A stretch of DNA of 64,000 nucleotides, taken from a virus. Below, piece by piece: positions 19,474 through 32,000 of the stretch (positions are counted from its first letter, which is position 1; each line of letters begins with the position of its first letter). The stretch lies in the IMG/VR virus record IMGVR_UViG_3300020419_000006, positions 1 through 64,000 of that record; one strand, given 5' to 3'. The position numbers and the translations under genes were made by a program. The notes below the pieces were generated by a model, which saw nothing but the letters and a program-made list of their open reading frames with translations, did no database searches and had not been told where the DNA came from.

Positions 19474-19685
19474 TGGCATTATCAAACGAAGAACTTCTCG
19501 GTCGGATTGAGGCACTCGAAGCAAAGGTGAGACAATCTCGACTAATGATGAAGAGACCTGGTCATGATGAATATGAGAGACTTGTCGATGTTGTATGCGA
19601 CCATGAAACCAGATTAGCAAGAGAGGAAGAGGAACTTCAGAAGTGTTCTGAGAGTGTCTCTGAGCTTGAAGATGCGAACTGGTAA
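19473..19685 (+). CDS. Small coiled-coil protein
   Basis: 70 residues from ATG 19473, coupled by TAATG. Almost entirely helical with heptad character (LSNEELLGRIEALEAKVRQS, then LAREEEELQKCSESVSELED), so it probably forms a coiled-coil dimer or trimer. No further domain. Its partner is not indicated by context. Confidence 0.62.
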   Translation: MALSNEELLGRIEALEAKVRQSRLMMKRPGHDEYERLVDVVCDHETRLAREEEELQKCSESVSELEDANW

Positions 19686-19730
19686 AAAATCGCGAATCCT
19701 AACCAAAGGGCAAAAATCGCGTCGTGTATC

Positions 19731-19738
19731 TCTAAATA
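19731..19738 (+). promoter_or_regulatory. Late-like box
   Basis: TCTAAATA, one mismatch to TATAAATA, 21 bases before the ATG at 19759, in an intergenic gap. Suggestive only. Confidence 0.35.
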
Positions 19739-19758
19739 AACTCAAGTAAGTAACAACC

Positions 19759-19974
19759 ATGTTAGGACTGGAATCACTCGAAGGAGAGTTCGTTATCAAA
19801 AAGGATGGTCAACTCATAAGGCATACGAAAGCCAGAGACCTACCTGCTAGTTTCGACCATCTAATAAAGTTTTGCCCTACCCCTCCCGAACCTCCACATA
19901 GTGTGAATGATCATACAGAAATGAGTCGGTATACGGAATACTTGCAGGAATTAATGACAAGAGAAACTAAATGA
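19759..19974 (+). CDS. Small hypothetical protein
   Basis: 71 residues. The first half (LEGEFVIKKDGQLIRHTKAR) looks like a small beta fold; then a proline-rich link (CPTPPEPPHS) and a helical end with SRYTEYLQELMTRE. Such proteins near gp25 occur in related cyanophages without assigned function. The stop overlaps the next ATG. Confidence 0.6.
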   Translation: MLGLESLEGEFVIKKDGQLIRHTKARDLPASFDHLIKFCPTPPEPPHSVNDHTEMSRYTEYLQELMTRETK

Positions 19975-20168
19975 CAGAATACGATTTCTGGTTCGACGAA
20001 GAAATACCAAAGGCACAGTACGGAAGTCTCCAATGTTGGATATCAAATGAGAAGACGCAACCATGGTCAACTGCATACGATATGACAATACATAGTATTA
20101 TGTACGAGATAGCGTCAAAGAACGGATTAATATTAGGAGGGAGCGAATGCCAGCAGTCACCCGTATAG
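19971..20168 (+). CDS. Small hypothetical protein
   Basis: 65 residues, coupled by ATGA. Acidic and aromatic N-terminus (EYDFWFDEEIP), two later cysteines. It overlaps the start of the PAAR gene by 22 bases. No domain recognised. Confidence 0.58.
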   Translation: MTEYDFWFDEEIPKAQYGSLQCWISNEKTQPWSTAYDMTIHSIMYEIASKNGLILGGSECQQSPV

Positions 20169-20434
20169 GAGATGCAGACACACCTCATTGTTCTGGAATG
20201 TCCAGAGCACAGGGTTCGTCTAATGTGTTTTGCAATGGTATAGGTATCTCTCGTCAAGGAGATAACAATACTGTTCACCTTAAACCTCCTGCAGCACCTG
20301 TATGTCCTCCTCATTCAGCATCAATAGCTACAGGAAGTACAACTGTCTTTGTAAATGGCAAAGGATGTGGTAGAGTAGGAGATGCAACATGTACTAGCGT
20401 CGCTGCTGGTTCATCAAACGTATTCGCAGGTTAA
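20147..20434 (+). CDS. PAAR-motif baseplate spike-tip protein (gp5.4-like)
   Basis: 95 residues. It shows the PAAR pattern: G-D at residue 8, T-P-H-C (H14), repeated V-F-V/C-N-G-x-G segments (residues 27-32 and 67-72), T-V-H-L (H44) and C-P-P-H (C53, H56) as candidate zinc ligands. PAAR proteins form a sharp cone with a bound metal at the tip of gp5-type spikes; T4 gp5.4 is the phage example. The place right before the baseplate wedge block fits. Translation likely depends on the upstream gene, which it overlaps. Confidence 0.82.
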   Translation: MPAVTRIGDADTPHCSGMSRAQGSSNVFCNGIGISRQGDNNTVHLKPPAAPVCPPHSASIATGSTTVFVNGKGCGRVGDATCTSVAAGSSNVFAG

Positions 20435-20436
20435 TT

Positions 20437-20577
20437 ATGGCAACAAGATATGCAATGGGTCTTCCCTCTATTGAGCAGCACCCAAAGAAGACAAGACAAG
20501 GTAAAGGATCACATACCAAGTATTCTGCTACCTCTAGAAATAAAGCAAGGAAGAGATACCGTGGCCAAGGCAAATAG
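20437..20577 (+). CDS. Small basic conserved protein
   Basis: 46 residues (MATRYAMGLPSIEQHPKK to YRGQGK), starting 2 bases after the PAAR gene. It is extremely basic, with KARKRYRGQGK at the end, so nucleic-acid binding is likely. I believe short proteins like this stand near gp25 in other T4-like cyanophages, but I cite this from memory. The longer frame in another phase across this stretch is not the coding one at this point. Confidence 0.65.
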   Translation: MATRYAMGLPSIEQHPKKTRQGKGSHTKYSATSRNKARKRYRGQGK

Positions 20578-20617
20578 AATTAAAGACGGTGGAAGGAACG
20601 CTAACATTCCTGTGGAT

Positions 20618-20722
20618 ATGAGTGATCATTTTTACGATCATGGTAACGAATATTGTAGATATTTGATCACAGATCCTAGGTCTGATAGGGCAGGTAAAAA
20701 AAAGTCACAAAAAGAAGTATAA
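20618..20722 (+). CDS. Possible very small protein
   Basis: 34 residues (MSDHFYDHGNEYCRYL to KKKSQKEV) between the basic protein and gp25. It is His/Tyr-rich with a lysine-rich end. The gap would otherwise be 175 bases of noncoding sequence. Weak evidence only; the late box lies over its last codons. Confidence 0.35.
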   Translation: MSDHFYDHGNEYCRYLITDPRSDRAGKKKSQKEV

Positions 20723-20725
20723 ATA
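20718..20725 (+). promoter_or_regulatory. T4-type late promoter of the baseplate block
   Basis: A perfect TATAAATA, 27 bases before the TTG start of gp25. It probably drives the whole gp25-gp6-gp7 unit late in infection. Confidence 0.75.
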
Positions 20726-20752
20726 TACCTGAGGTTAATAATAGGCTAACAG

Positions 20753-21142
20753 TTGGCATTAATATCGAAGTCATTTCGTGACTTCTCGTTGACTTTTGAA
20801 AAGAACGCAGTGACAAACGATGTATTGGCACTGAACAATGAAGCAGCCATTAAGGAATCAGTAAAGAATATTGTACTCTACAACTTCTACGAGAAACCTT
20901 TTGACCCAGCATTCGGTGGTAATATCATCGGATTGCTTTTTGAAAATTTTACACCAAACGACGCACAGAAGATTAAGAGACGACTTAAGCAATGCATAGG
21001 AACTCATGAACCCAGAGTGGCGGTATATGAGATAAAGGCAACTTGGACTGAGGATCGTAATCAATTAGATGTAAGTGTAGCATACGTTATTATGGGTTTA
21101 CCACCAACTTTTGATTCCATTGACGTAGCATTTAAACCATAA
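20753..21142 (+). CDS. 25: Baseplate wedge subunit gp25
   Basis: 129 residues against 132 in T4, so full length. It has the lysozyme-like gp25/TssE fold features: FRDFSLTFEKN at the start, ESVKNIVLYNFYEKPFDPAFG in the middle (the E-K-P-F and F-G-x-x-I segment is the family core), then LFENFTP and a final strand pair. The start is TTG, with no in-frame ATG nearby. In the virion it sits with gp6 and gp53 in the baseplate wedge and helps to nucleate the sheath. The stop overlaps the gp6 ATG. Confidence 0.93.
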   Translation: MALISKSFRDFSLTFEKNAVTNDVLALNNEAAIKESVKNIVLYNFYEKPFDPAFGGNIIGLLFENFTPNDAQKIKRRLKQCIGTHEPRVAVYEIKATWTEDRNQLDVSVAYVIMGLPPTFDSIDVAFKP

Positions 21143-22995
21143 TGGCATTTAATCAGGTCAACGCCTTAGAATTTAATCAAATCAAGGCACAAATTAAAGA
21201 TTACCTAAGGGCACAGGAACAATTCTCGGATTATGACTTCGAGGGATCGTCCATGACTGTCCTTTTAGACGTTTTAGCATACAATACTTACTATACAAGT
21301 GTAAATGCTAACCTTGCAGTGAACGAAGGGTTCCTTGAAACTGCTGTTTTAAGAGAAAACGTTGTAAAACTTGCTAGAATGATTGGATATACTCCAAAAT
21401 CAGCAAGATCTGCTCAGACAGTAGTCGATATTTCAGTTCAGACTGTAGTTCCATACCCAAAAACAGTTACAATCAACAAAGGATTGGTTTTAAACTTCAC
21501 AGGATTGGATAATAACAACTTTGTATTCTCATTAGGGACTGATACTACCCAATCAGTAGACAGTACGAGTGGAATTGCCACCTTTACTGGTGTACAATTG
21601 TTTGAGGGAGTGTTTCTTACCGATACTTTTGTAAAAGATATCAACCAAAGACAGAGATTTATACTAACCAATGCAAATGCAGACACAACTTCTATGAGAG
21701 TAGAGGTTACTTCTGGTACTATTACAGAAAGATACCTTCAAGCAACTGATATTACAAAGATAGATTCAACTTCTAAGGTATTTTTCCTAGAAGAATCTGA
21801 GTATGAGATACCCGAAATATTATTTGGTGACGGAAAGGTAGGAAAGGATCTAGAGAATGGAGATGTAGTAAGCGTACAGTATTCTACATCTAGTGGAACT
21901 GGTGCAAATGGACTAAAAGTGTTTGAGAATATTGGTACATTTAGAGATAACCTTAATAATACAATTACAAGTGGCATCACTATTACTGCTACTACGTTCC
22001 CTGATGGGGGTTCTCAAGCAGAAACTACGGAGTCTATTAAATTTGCTGCTCCTAAATTCTATTCTGCCTTTGGTAGAGCAGTTTCCACACGAGATTATGA
22101 AGCAATTATTCCTCAAATATATCCAAACGTGGGTTCCATAGCATGTTATGGTGGTGAGGAAGCAGAACCACCTGAATATGGTAAAGTATTTTTGGCAATC
22201 AAACCAAAAAATGCAGATAAATTATCTCTTTCCGAGAAAAATGTGGTTCTTAAGAGGTTAAGAGAGTATTCAGTTGCTGCAATTCAGCCTTCTATCATTG
22301 ATCCGTCCATATTATACATTGATGTGGACAGTTTTGTGTACTTTAACCCGAATATAACGCGGAGAGAAGCGTCTGGAGTGAAAAATACCGTAATTAATTC
22401 ATTAACTGTCTTGAATAATAGCGGAGAGTTCAATAAATTTGGCGGAAAATTCAAATTTTCAAAGCTTCAGAGTATAATTGATAGTTCAGAGACCTCAATT
22501 ACGTCCAATATCACTCGTCTCAAGATGAGAAAGAACGTAACTGTCGATCTGGGTGCACGTGTGAACTACAAGATATGCTACGGTAACCGCATTAAGCAAG
22601 GAACTAGCACAAAACCTACCGTTATTAGTAGTGGATTTAAGATTGTTGGAGATGATTTCAACACTTACTACTTAAATGATGACGGAGCGAGTTCTTTGAG
22701 ACTCTATTATGTCAAAGGAACTGGTGAATATGAGTATGTTGATGGTCTATGGGGTACAGTTGACTACTCCATGGGTGAAATTGTAATCAATGATTTGATT
22801 ATTTCATCTACAAGTGTAGCAAATAATCAATTACAGATATCTGGAACTCCTGAATCTAATGATATCATATCTTTACGAGAAACCTACTTGACAGTAGGCA
22901 TAGATAATACGACTGTAAGTGTTGTAGAAGACACTATCAGTAGTGGTTCAAATATTTCTGGTACAGGAGTAGTACCAGAGTCCAGCTATAGTTAG
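21142..22995 (+). CDS. 6: Baseplate wedge subunit gp6
   Basis: 617 residues (660 in T4). The start MAFNQVNALEFNQIKAQIKDYLRAQ, then SDYDFEGSSMTVLLDVLAYN, is diagnostic for gp6 of T4-like phages. GYTPKSARSAQT follows near residue 80, and the later part has the long mixed beta region and the conserved core FGRAVSTRDYEAIIPQIYPN (about 310-330), as in gpJ-type baseplate proteins. It forms the inner baseplate ring and iris. It is coupled to gp25 by TAATG and is followed 6 bases later by the gp7-like giant. Confidence 0.93.
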   Translation: MAFNQVNALEFNQIKAQIKDYLRAQEQFSDYDFEGSSMTVLLDVLAYNTYYTSVNANLAVNEGFLETAVLRENVVKLARMIGYTPKSARSAQTVVDISVQTVVPYPKTVTINKGLVLNFTGLDNNNFVFSLGTDTTQSVDSTSGIATFTGVQLFEGVFLTDTFVKDINQRQRFILTNANADTTSMRVEVTSGTITERYLQATDITKIDSTSKVFFLEESEYEIPEILFGDGKVGKDLENGDVVSVQYSTSSGTGANGLKVFENIGTFRDNLNNTITSGITITATTFPDGGSQAETTESIKFAAPKFYSAFGRAVSTRDYEAIIPQIYPNVGSIACYGGEEAEPPEYGKVFLAIKPKNADKLSLSEKNVVLKRLREYSVAAIQPSIIDPSILYIDVDSFVYFNPNITRREASGVKNTVINSLTVLNNSGEFNKFGGKFKFSKLQSIIDSSETSITSNITRLKMRKNVTVDLGARVNYKICYGNRIKQGTSTKPTVISSGFKIVGDDFNTYYLNDDGASSLRLYYVKGTGEYEYVDGLWGTVDYSMGEIVINDLIISSTSVANNQLQISGTPESNDIISLRETYLTVGIDNTTVSVVEDTISSGSNISGTGVVPESSYS

Positions 22996-23001
22996 TAACA
23001 G

Positions 23002-26000
23002 ATGACAAATTCTTCCTGGAAGGTTAGTTCGTGGACTACCCCGACCACAACGGTTTCTGTACCACCAGTACCGTCTGAGGTCAGTCCTGAATCTAAATCG
23101 CAAATATCCCTCAGTGTTGCGGGACAGTTTGCTTCGTTTATACAGGAAAATTATCCAACCTTCATATCGTTTGTAAAAGAATACTATAAGTCACAAGAAT
23201 TAAAGGGATACTGTTTTGATGTCATTCAGAACTGGTCTGATTATTATAATATTGACAACTACGGTGGTCTAGTTACTGAGACTACACTAATTTCAGCGTT
23301 AACAACTACCTCTTCAGCAGTTGACGTTGAATCTACTCGTGATTTTCCTAATGAAGGTCTTTTAATGGTAGATGATGAGATCATTTACTACCAAAAGAAA
23401 GGATCTACACTTTTTCAAGACTGTGCAAGGGGATTTAACGCTGTAAAGTCAGTTGGAGAGGTTGGAACTTTCCAATTTGAAGAAACAACTGCTGCAACTC
23501 ATGCTCTTGGAGCAAAAGTTGTCAATTTAAACAATATATTTCCACTTTACATACTTGGAAAGTTCAAAGAACAGTTTTTAGCGACTTTTCCAAAGAACTT
23601 TGCAAGTGGAGTTACTGAATCAACAGTAATTAAGAGAATTAAAGACTTCTATGCTGCAAAGGGGTCTACAAGGTCATTCCAATTTGTTTTAAGAACACTA
23701 TTTGGCGTAGAATCAGAAGTTAACTACCCAAGAGAGAGAATATTCAAACCATCCGATGCATATTACACCTCCAGAGAGGTTATTCGTGCGGTTGCTGTCT
23801 CTGGAGACCCTATTGCACTTGTTGGACAAGTATTATACCAAGAAAACGACGCAAACGACGCAAATGTTGCTTCTGCAAGAATTTACGTTAAGGGAGTTGT
23901 AGAAGTATTCACTCCAAGTGGCACAATCTTTGAAATTGACGTAGATACCAATAATTCACTAGGTACATTTGTTACACCGTACAAATCTACTCTTGCAAAT
24001 GACTTAGGTGGTCAATTAACAGATACAACTGTTACAGTTGACTCTACATTAGGTTGGCCAGAGGCAAATGGTCGATTTAGGATCGAAGATGAGATTATAA
24101 GTTATACAGACAAGACTGTAACCCAATTTCTTGGTTGTAACCGTGCTAGAGAGAATACAATTATCAATGCACATGATTCAGGTCAAGAAGTCTTTGCTGC
24201 ATTCAAGATTTTCGGATATTCTAATGTAGATAACTCAGAAATCCAGTTAAAGGTATATGGTGGTACTAGAGGTGTAATATTGAACGATGGTGGTAAGTAT
24301 TATCTACCAGACAGTAAAGTCACAACACCTGCAGCACCTGGCTTTGATAGTATTGATCCTCTATGGGATAGTTTTACATATAATGTGAGACGTGCTCTCA
24401 GAGGGTCTTCAGCGACCCTAGGAAGCGTACTTGCTGATGGTTCGGTACGTTGTACTGTTGTGACTAAAGAGAGACATTATTTAAAAAGAGATGATGTCAT
24501 TAGAATACTGAATGCACCTGAAGACATCTACAATAATATGCACGATGTTGCAGGTATTATTGATGACTTTACATTTGAGTTTATATTCAGCTCAACACCT
24601 GCAAATGGTATAACAGGATTTGAATTCTACATTGCTAGAGAGTTTGCATTTGGTAAGAGTGACTATAATTCAATTAATGTAGGAATTGAGAAGTATACCG
24701 CAGATGTACAGAACACTTATAAGAGTAGTACAGATGCACTTGTAACTAGTACAGGTTTACCATCACATAAGATAGGTCCTTTCGGTACTAACGACTTAAA
24801 TCCTGGCAACCAGAGATATCTTAAGAGAATACCTCTTGTACCATCTACTAAGAGTACAAAGACTGCTACTCCAGTAGGTCAAGTTGGTATTGGATCAAAT
24901 GGTGTACCTTTCTTCTCATATAAGGGAGAAGGTAAAAAGAAATATGGTGGATTGAAGTCTATTACGAAAATTAACGGTGGAACTGGATATGATATCACAA
25001 ACCCTCCTACAGTTGAGTTTGAAGCAGACTATAAACTCAATACACCCTATGCTTCAGGTATAAGAGTCAAATATAATGGTAATAGGTATAAATCGTTACA
25101 AGCAGGTATATCTTCTAATACATTATACCCAACACACAATACTGGAGACGCTGCAGTAGGTCAAATCACTTGGGAATACGAAGGAACGCCAGCAGCAGCG
25201 ACTGTTTCCGTAAAAGGATCAGTAACAGCTATAAACGTTACTAATGGTGGTAGTGGATATACAACAGAACCAATTATATCAATTACTGGTGGTGGAACAA
25301 CCTCTGATAACCAAGCATCTGCTACTGCACAGATTACATCGGGTACTGTAACTGGTATTAACGTTGTTAGTGGTGGATCTGGATATACCAGTGTCCCAAC
25401 TATCACAATTACTGGTGGTAATGGTTCTGGGGCAACTGCAACCGCAACTTGTCGAGGTCCTGTTGATACTATTAACATTTCTAATGCAGGAACTCAATAT
25501 ACATACGAACCAACTATCAATTTGATCTCTGGTAGTGGTGCTGTTGCATATCCGTCAATATTGAACGGAAAGATCGAAAGTATTATTGTTACATTTGGTG
25601 GTAGTGGATATTTTGGTGCTCCAGACGTTATTATCACTGGAGATGGAGTTGGTGCTACTGCATTTGCTCAAGTAGACCTTTCTAGCAACATTGTTACAGG
25701 TATTGTCATAACAAACAAAGGTGCAGGTTACTCTGCAGGTGCTACAACCGTTAGTATCGTATATCCTGGTTCTGGTGCGTCATTCCAGACCAATTTGACA
25801 GAATTAACATATAATGAAGCAGCAACAGCAGAAGAACTAGGAGTTCCGTCAAATCAGTTCACAAATAGGAAAACTGTAGACGCTTCAAACGGTGCAACCA
25901 TGCAAGGTGAGAACTATTTGATATATGGTGGAGAATATGGATATTTGTACAATCCTAAGCAACTTAGATTCCTTTTAAGGGATAATATTGACGCAAACAT

Positions 26001-29000
26001 GACTGAGTTGAATCCAACCTCTCATTCACCGATTATTGGGTATGCATTTGACGGACATCCGATATATGGACCTTATGGTTTCGAGGATGCTGAAAATACC
26101 GCACCATACAACTCATATAAGTTGATGGTTTCCAGTTATAACGTAAAGTCCTCTAGAGATGCTCTTCTAAGCGGTCTAACAGACCCTATGGGGACTTATA
26201 TCGACGATTATGAATATACAGAAGGATATGGAGATTTAGATCAATATAATGGAAGATTTTGTGTTACTCCCGAATATCCAAATGGAGTTTATGCATATTT
26301 CGCTACAATTAAGGGATCTGCGGGAGAACCGAAGTTTCCGTACTTTGTAGGACCTAATTTCTACTCAGAAGCGGATGCTGTCAACTGGAATGGTAATGGT
26401 CTGCAGAAAAACTTCACAGAAGACGCAGTTAGGTATAAAGCACCATTTATCAGCACAGATAACATTGTAGCGAAGAGAAAACAGTTAGATAACCGAGTTG
26501 ACTTCTTTTTAGCACTAGAAGACACCACAACTTTGATTGTGATGGAAACTGGGGAGATATTAACTTATCTTGAAGATGGAATTGGGTATTACAGTTACTA
26601 TCCTACTATTAGAGGTGGTACTGCTGATTCTATGGTTGTATCAGGTACTAATAAGTATTCATCCTCTGGCGTTGACCAATATCTAGTTGAAGGTGGTGGT
26701 AAAGAGTATAAAGTCAATGATAGACTTCAATTTGACAATACTGGCACTGGTGGAGAAGGTATAAGTGCAATTGTATCAAATGTACAAGGTACTACAGTAA
26801 GTTCCATCAGTATGATGGTTTTATCAGGTGAGGACAGATATCTTGCAACTGTTAACACTACAGAGAACCATTATTTGCAAGTTAACGATACAGCTGTCAT
26901 TACAGTAGCAGATAATCTTTATACGAGAAATATCAAGACAAAAATCATTGGTAGCAGATATCACTTCAAATATGGAGATATGTTGAGTGGTGGAATGAAA
27001 CTTATTGCCCCATATCAAAATACTACCGCATATGTCTATGGTGACTTAATATATGTTGCAGATAGAGTTTATAGAGCTGCACAAGGTACATCTGGTTCAT
27101 CAGCACCTACACACACTTCTGGGACTGTTTCTGACGGTTCTATGGACTGGACTTACATGAGATTACGTACAGATGGTAATTTGTACCAAGATGGTTGGTC
27201 TAGCATCACAGGTGGGTCTGGATACACAAATGGCACATATTCTGGAGTTCCTATAACAACTAATGGATCTGGTAAGGGTGCAAAAGCAACTATCGTCGTT
27301 TCTGGTGGTTCTGTAACAAATGTTACACTTACAGAGATGGGAACCGCATATAACGTCGGTGACACTATAACTGCTGCAGATATTAACCTTGGTAATGCAG
27401 GTGGGTCTGGATTTACAATAACATTGACTGAAGTTGAAACTGAAGCACAAATTCAACTTAATAAAGCTCATCAGACTGAAATTGGCGATATAGTCAATAT
27501 CTCAGGTGTATCACCTGCGTCTTACAATAAGACAGACTATACAGTTGTTCGTAGTGATACATTAAGAAGATTTGTCGTAAAACGCAACTTTGGAAGTGTT
27601 GCAGCTGCAACAACGACTAATGCCGAGGTTTATGTCCAAGAACCGAAGTTAAAACTCATTGACGGACACAAATACACTTTTGACACTTCTGATGCAAGTA
27701 ATGTTGGAAAAACACTTGCATTTACTTTAGATTCGGCAAATACCGATATTTTCACTTATAAGAACATTACTGACGAAGTTAGAGACGCAGTTACTGGAGA
27801 TCAGACCTCAATCACTATTTTGGTCGATGGTTTACCTGGTATCTTCTATTATTTCGATATTCAAGGATCTACAAGCGGAAATTACTTCCAAGCGATTAAT
27901 GATCCGATTATCGGCACTCAAACCGTATTCTCAAAAACTGATACATCATTTACCTATGAAATGGCAGTTGCACCTGAAAGTGGATATGCAGCTGCAACTT
28001 ACACTACAGACTCCGTTTATCCTTCAGGAGGGATTGCATCTATCTCTATTGGTGATCCTGGTCGAAATTACTCATCTCTTCCAAAATTATTAAGTTCTAC
28101 TAGATCTGGTTCTGGAGCAACTGCGGTAGCGACTATTTCTGGTTCTTTATCAAATGTATCGGTTACTAATCAAGGATCTGGATATAATCAGGCATCTTTA
28201 CCAAGTGGAGTTGTTACGTTACCAGATTACGTAGATTTAACACTTACTAACATACTTGGGTCATTTGTTCCAAATGAGATCCTTATTTCACAAACAGTCC
28301 AAGGTAACCAGACTGCTAGGGGACAAGTAATTAATTGGAACCCAGTTACCTCTGTATTGAGAATTAGACCACTTAGGAACGAAAGAACTGGTGCAGGTAA
28401 TAAAGGATACATTATGTTCAGTACTGGGGTTGCTGAGACCAATAATCTCTTTAGTGCAGATTCACAAGCATCTATTAGTGCTATAAGTGGAACCCAAGCA
28501 ACTGTAGCAACTGTAGTGTCTGGTGGTGGTGCACTTTCAGAAGTGACCGTTACTGCTGCAGGTTCTAACTACAGAGCTGCTCCTAACGTTATATTTGATG
28601 ATCCTTACTATGGATCTGTAGATACTATTACTACACTAGTCCAACCAGCTGGTAACGGTACATATACCGCAGACCAGACTACAACTGGTGTAACTCAAAC
28701 TAGTGTTGCTCCTGTCAACGGTACAGGTGCTACTTTCACAGTTGTCACAGATGGTAATGGAAGAATAGCTACTGTCACCGTGACTGGTGGTGGTAGTGCA
28801 TATGCATTGGGTGATGTAATCACTTTTGATGGTACAAAGATACCAGGTGGTGCTTCTAACGAAGACTTTACTGTGACAGTTAATGGATTGGCACATGCTA
28901 ATCCTGCAACGATCGCTACTCTGTTAGATGCTGCTGTAGATACCATTACTATTACTAATAGTGGATCTGGTTATCTATCTGCTCCTAATATCGAAGTTAG

Positions 29001-32000
29001 TGGTGGTAATGGAATTAATGCTAAGTTCAATGCTACTATAGTCAATCAGGGTGTCAGTGCAATTAATATCGAGACTGGTGGTCTTCAGTACCAAAGTGCT
29101 CCTGTAGTCAATATCACACAAAAAACAGGTTCAGGTGCTTCTATACTACTCAAGTCATCAGACATGGGTAAGATATTGAAGATAGGTGGAGATAACATCA
29201 CATTCAACTATTCTCACGATAGAACCTTAAAACCAGAACTCAATACAACATATAACCTTCAACTTACAAGAACTCAGGTTCTTGATTACTTCACTATCAC
29301 TTCTGGTGGTGCGAATTTCGTATCTACACCTGAGATTGTTCTTGTCGGTGGAAGTGGGTCATTATATGAGACAAGGGCATTAATAGAGAACGAAGTCATA
29401 CAAACCATTCAAATCATCAATGAAGGTAGAGGTTTCTTAGCTGCTCCTACAGTTGAAGCAAGAGTAACTCATACATGGGTTGGATTGCAGTCTAATAGTA
29501 CTTTAAACTTCCCATACAATACTAAAATACCAACAGGGACTAAAGTAACCCTACAACAGAACAGTGGTCAGTTCCCACCACCTCTTGCTGTTGGTACAAC
29601 TTATTATGCTGTTGCAGCAACTATAGCAAATGGATTGGCAGATAACCAGATCAGACTAGCTACAAGTCTTGCAAATGCAAATACTGGAACAGTCATTTCG
29701 TTTACTGGTGCACCAGTGGGTGATGCTCTAACTGGACAAACATCCTTTACACTTCAGACTAGTGACCTAGGAGATAATATTACTGCGTTTATGAAACCTG
29801 CTACTTTCTCTGTTGGAGAGAGGATTTATCAGGGTGCATCAACATCTTCCTTTACTGCATATGGATTTGTTAAGAACTGGGATGCTTCTGGTCGTGTTGT
29901 AAGTGTAGAGATAGTAGAAGGTGAGTTTAAGGTCGGTGAACCTGTATTTGGTGAAGAGACTGCTGCATTTGGTCAGATCCATGAGTTTACTAGAGCAGAT
30001 GCTGTATTTGAGGTTTCACCAATCAGTACATCAGCAACCACATGGGAAAAGACAACTGGTTTCTTAGATCTTAACGAACAGAGACTATATGACAGTGACA
30101 GGTATCAGGAATTCTCATATGACATCTCCTCATCTATTAATATTAATGATTGGAAGAACCCACTTAAGTTTGCTGCTCATCCTGCAGGCTTTAAAGTCGT
30201 TGGTACACAAGTACTATCACAAGCAAGCATTAAAGACCATAGATCTAAACCAACTCTTAACCTTAACTCTGGTAATTCATACGATTGGTGGATTCCAGCT
30301 ACAAATAGTCTAGGAACTACCTTTAATGGTACAACATACGTCATACCTAAACCATCTGCTAGAAATACTGGTAAGTTATCAGTTATTCAGAACTTTGCTC
30401 TAGGTAAGGCAGACTATAGTGCAGCAGTTCCAACTGAGGTTCAAGTATATGGTAAGCAACTACTAGACATTCAGAAGATCTTATCTTGTATTGCTTATAA
30501 GGCAGATGACATCAGTGATAGGTCTCTCAGTTTTGATGGATCATCATCTAGTCTCGTAGATACAAGCACTAATAGAATTACTCTTACAGGTCACAACCTA
30601 GTTGATGATCAACGTGTCATCTATAACTCTGGTGGAGATAGATTCCAAGATGCTAGAGATTTGGTCATTAAGAATATTGATTATATCGTAGAAGAGGTCA
30701 TTGGTGATCTAAACTACACATACCCAAATCTTATATACAACTCAACAACCTGTGCTAGAGATACAAGACTAATATTAGCTGCATTTGCAAATGATTTAAG
30801 ATATGGTGGTAACCAGTTTAGTTTAACAGCAGTCAATTCTTATGTTGGGCAGACTATATCTCAAGGTAATGCTTATATTGACGCTGCTAATCTCTTAAAG
30901 GACAATAAGAACCTAATTGCTGCTGAAGCAGTGTATCAAATGTTACAAGACCAAACAGTTGGTATACCAAGTGGTTATGCAGGTGTACCAGGTGGAGATC
31001 AGAACTGTATTGACGATATTGTAGATGTAATTGAGGCAATTGCTTATAACCTACGTTATGGTGGTAATAGTGAAGTATGGGATGCTGCAAACTACTATGT
31101 AAACACAGTTCACCTAGATGGTGAAGAAACCCAATCAGTATGGGCATTTAACAAAGCAAAAGAATATGCTGCTAGTATTCTTATCAATACTGCGATTACT
31201 ATCCAAGGACAACACGGATACACCCAAGTAACTAACACTGGAGTCACATTTGATGCTGCGACATGTGCAACTGTAGACGCTGCAATGGACACTCTATTCA
31301 ATATTGTTACTACTGCTATCAGTAATGATACTCTTGCTAGTGTAACCAGAACTAACCCATCAAATCACATTCTGCATATTGAGGGAGAAGAGATTGAAAC
31401 CATTCATGCAATCAACAAAGCTAGGGACTTAATGAACTTAGCGGTAGTCAACAACCTACCTATTGGCACATACACTACCAAGGTTCCTGTTACTGACCTC
31501 AGTATTACACTAGCCTCAGACAGTTGTGCAACTGTCACATCCGCTATCACAACCCTTGCTAAGTTGATGACTGATGGTATTGATAATCCATCTACACTAC
31601 CTCAACTGAACGAAGGTAACTATCCAAATATTAGAACAGGAACCCCTATTACAGGATTAACTAATGGTACTGCATACTTTGTCAAATATGTTGATGCAAA
31701 TACAATTGAACTTAGAACTATAGCAGGTGGTCAGTCAATTAACTTAACTGGGGTTGGTGCTGGTACAGGTCATACTATTAGAGCATTTATTGATGGTGTT
31801 AACACTCAGTTTAAACTAGTTGAGAATGGAGCTCCATTCAGTACTAGACTAGGTAAGACTCCAGATAAGGATCAGTTATTTGTTCTTGCTAATGGTATTG
31901 TTCAGAACCCTACCAATTACACATATGCAAGTGATATCATAACCTTCAACAAACCATTACTTAGTGGAACGACTGTTGTGGCGATGTATTACGATCGTGC

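Noticed and set aside
20450-20722. 90-residue rightward frame between the PAAR gene and gp25
   Set aside because: Its first half overlaps the better-supported basic 46-residue protein in another frame; only the last 34 residues might be a separate small gene, listed at low confidence.
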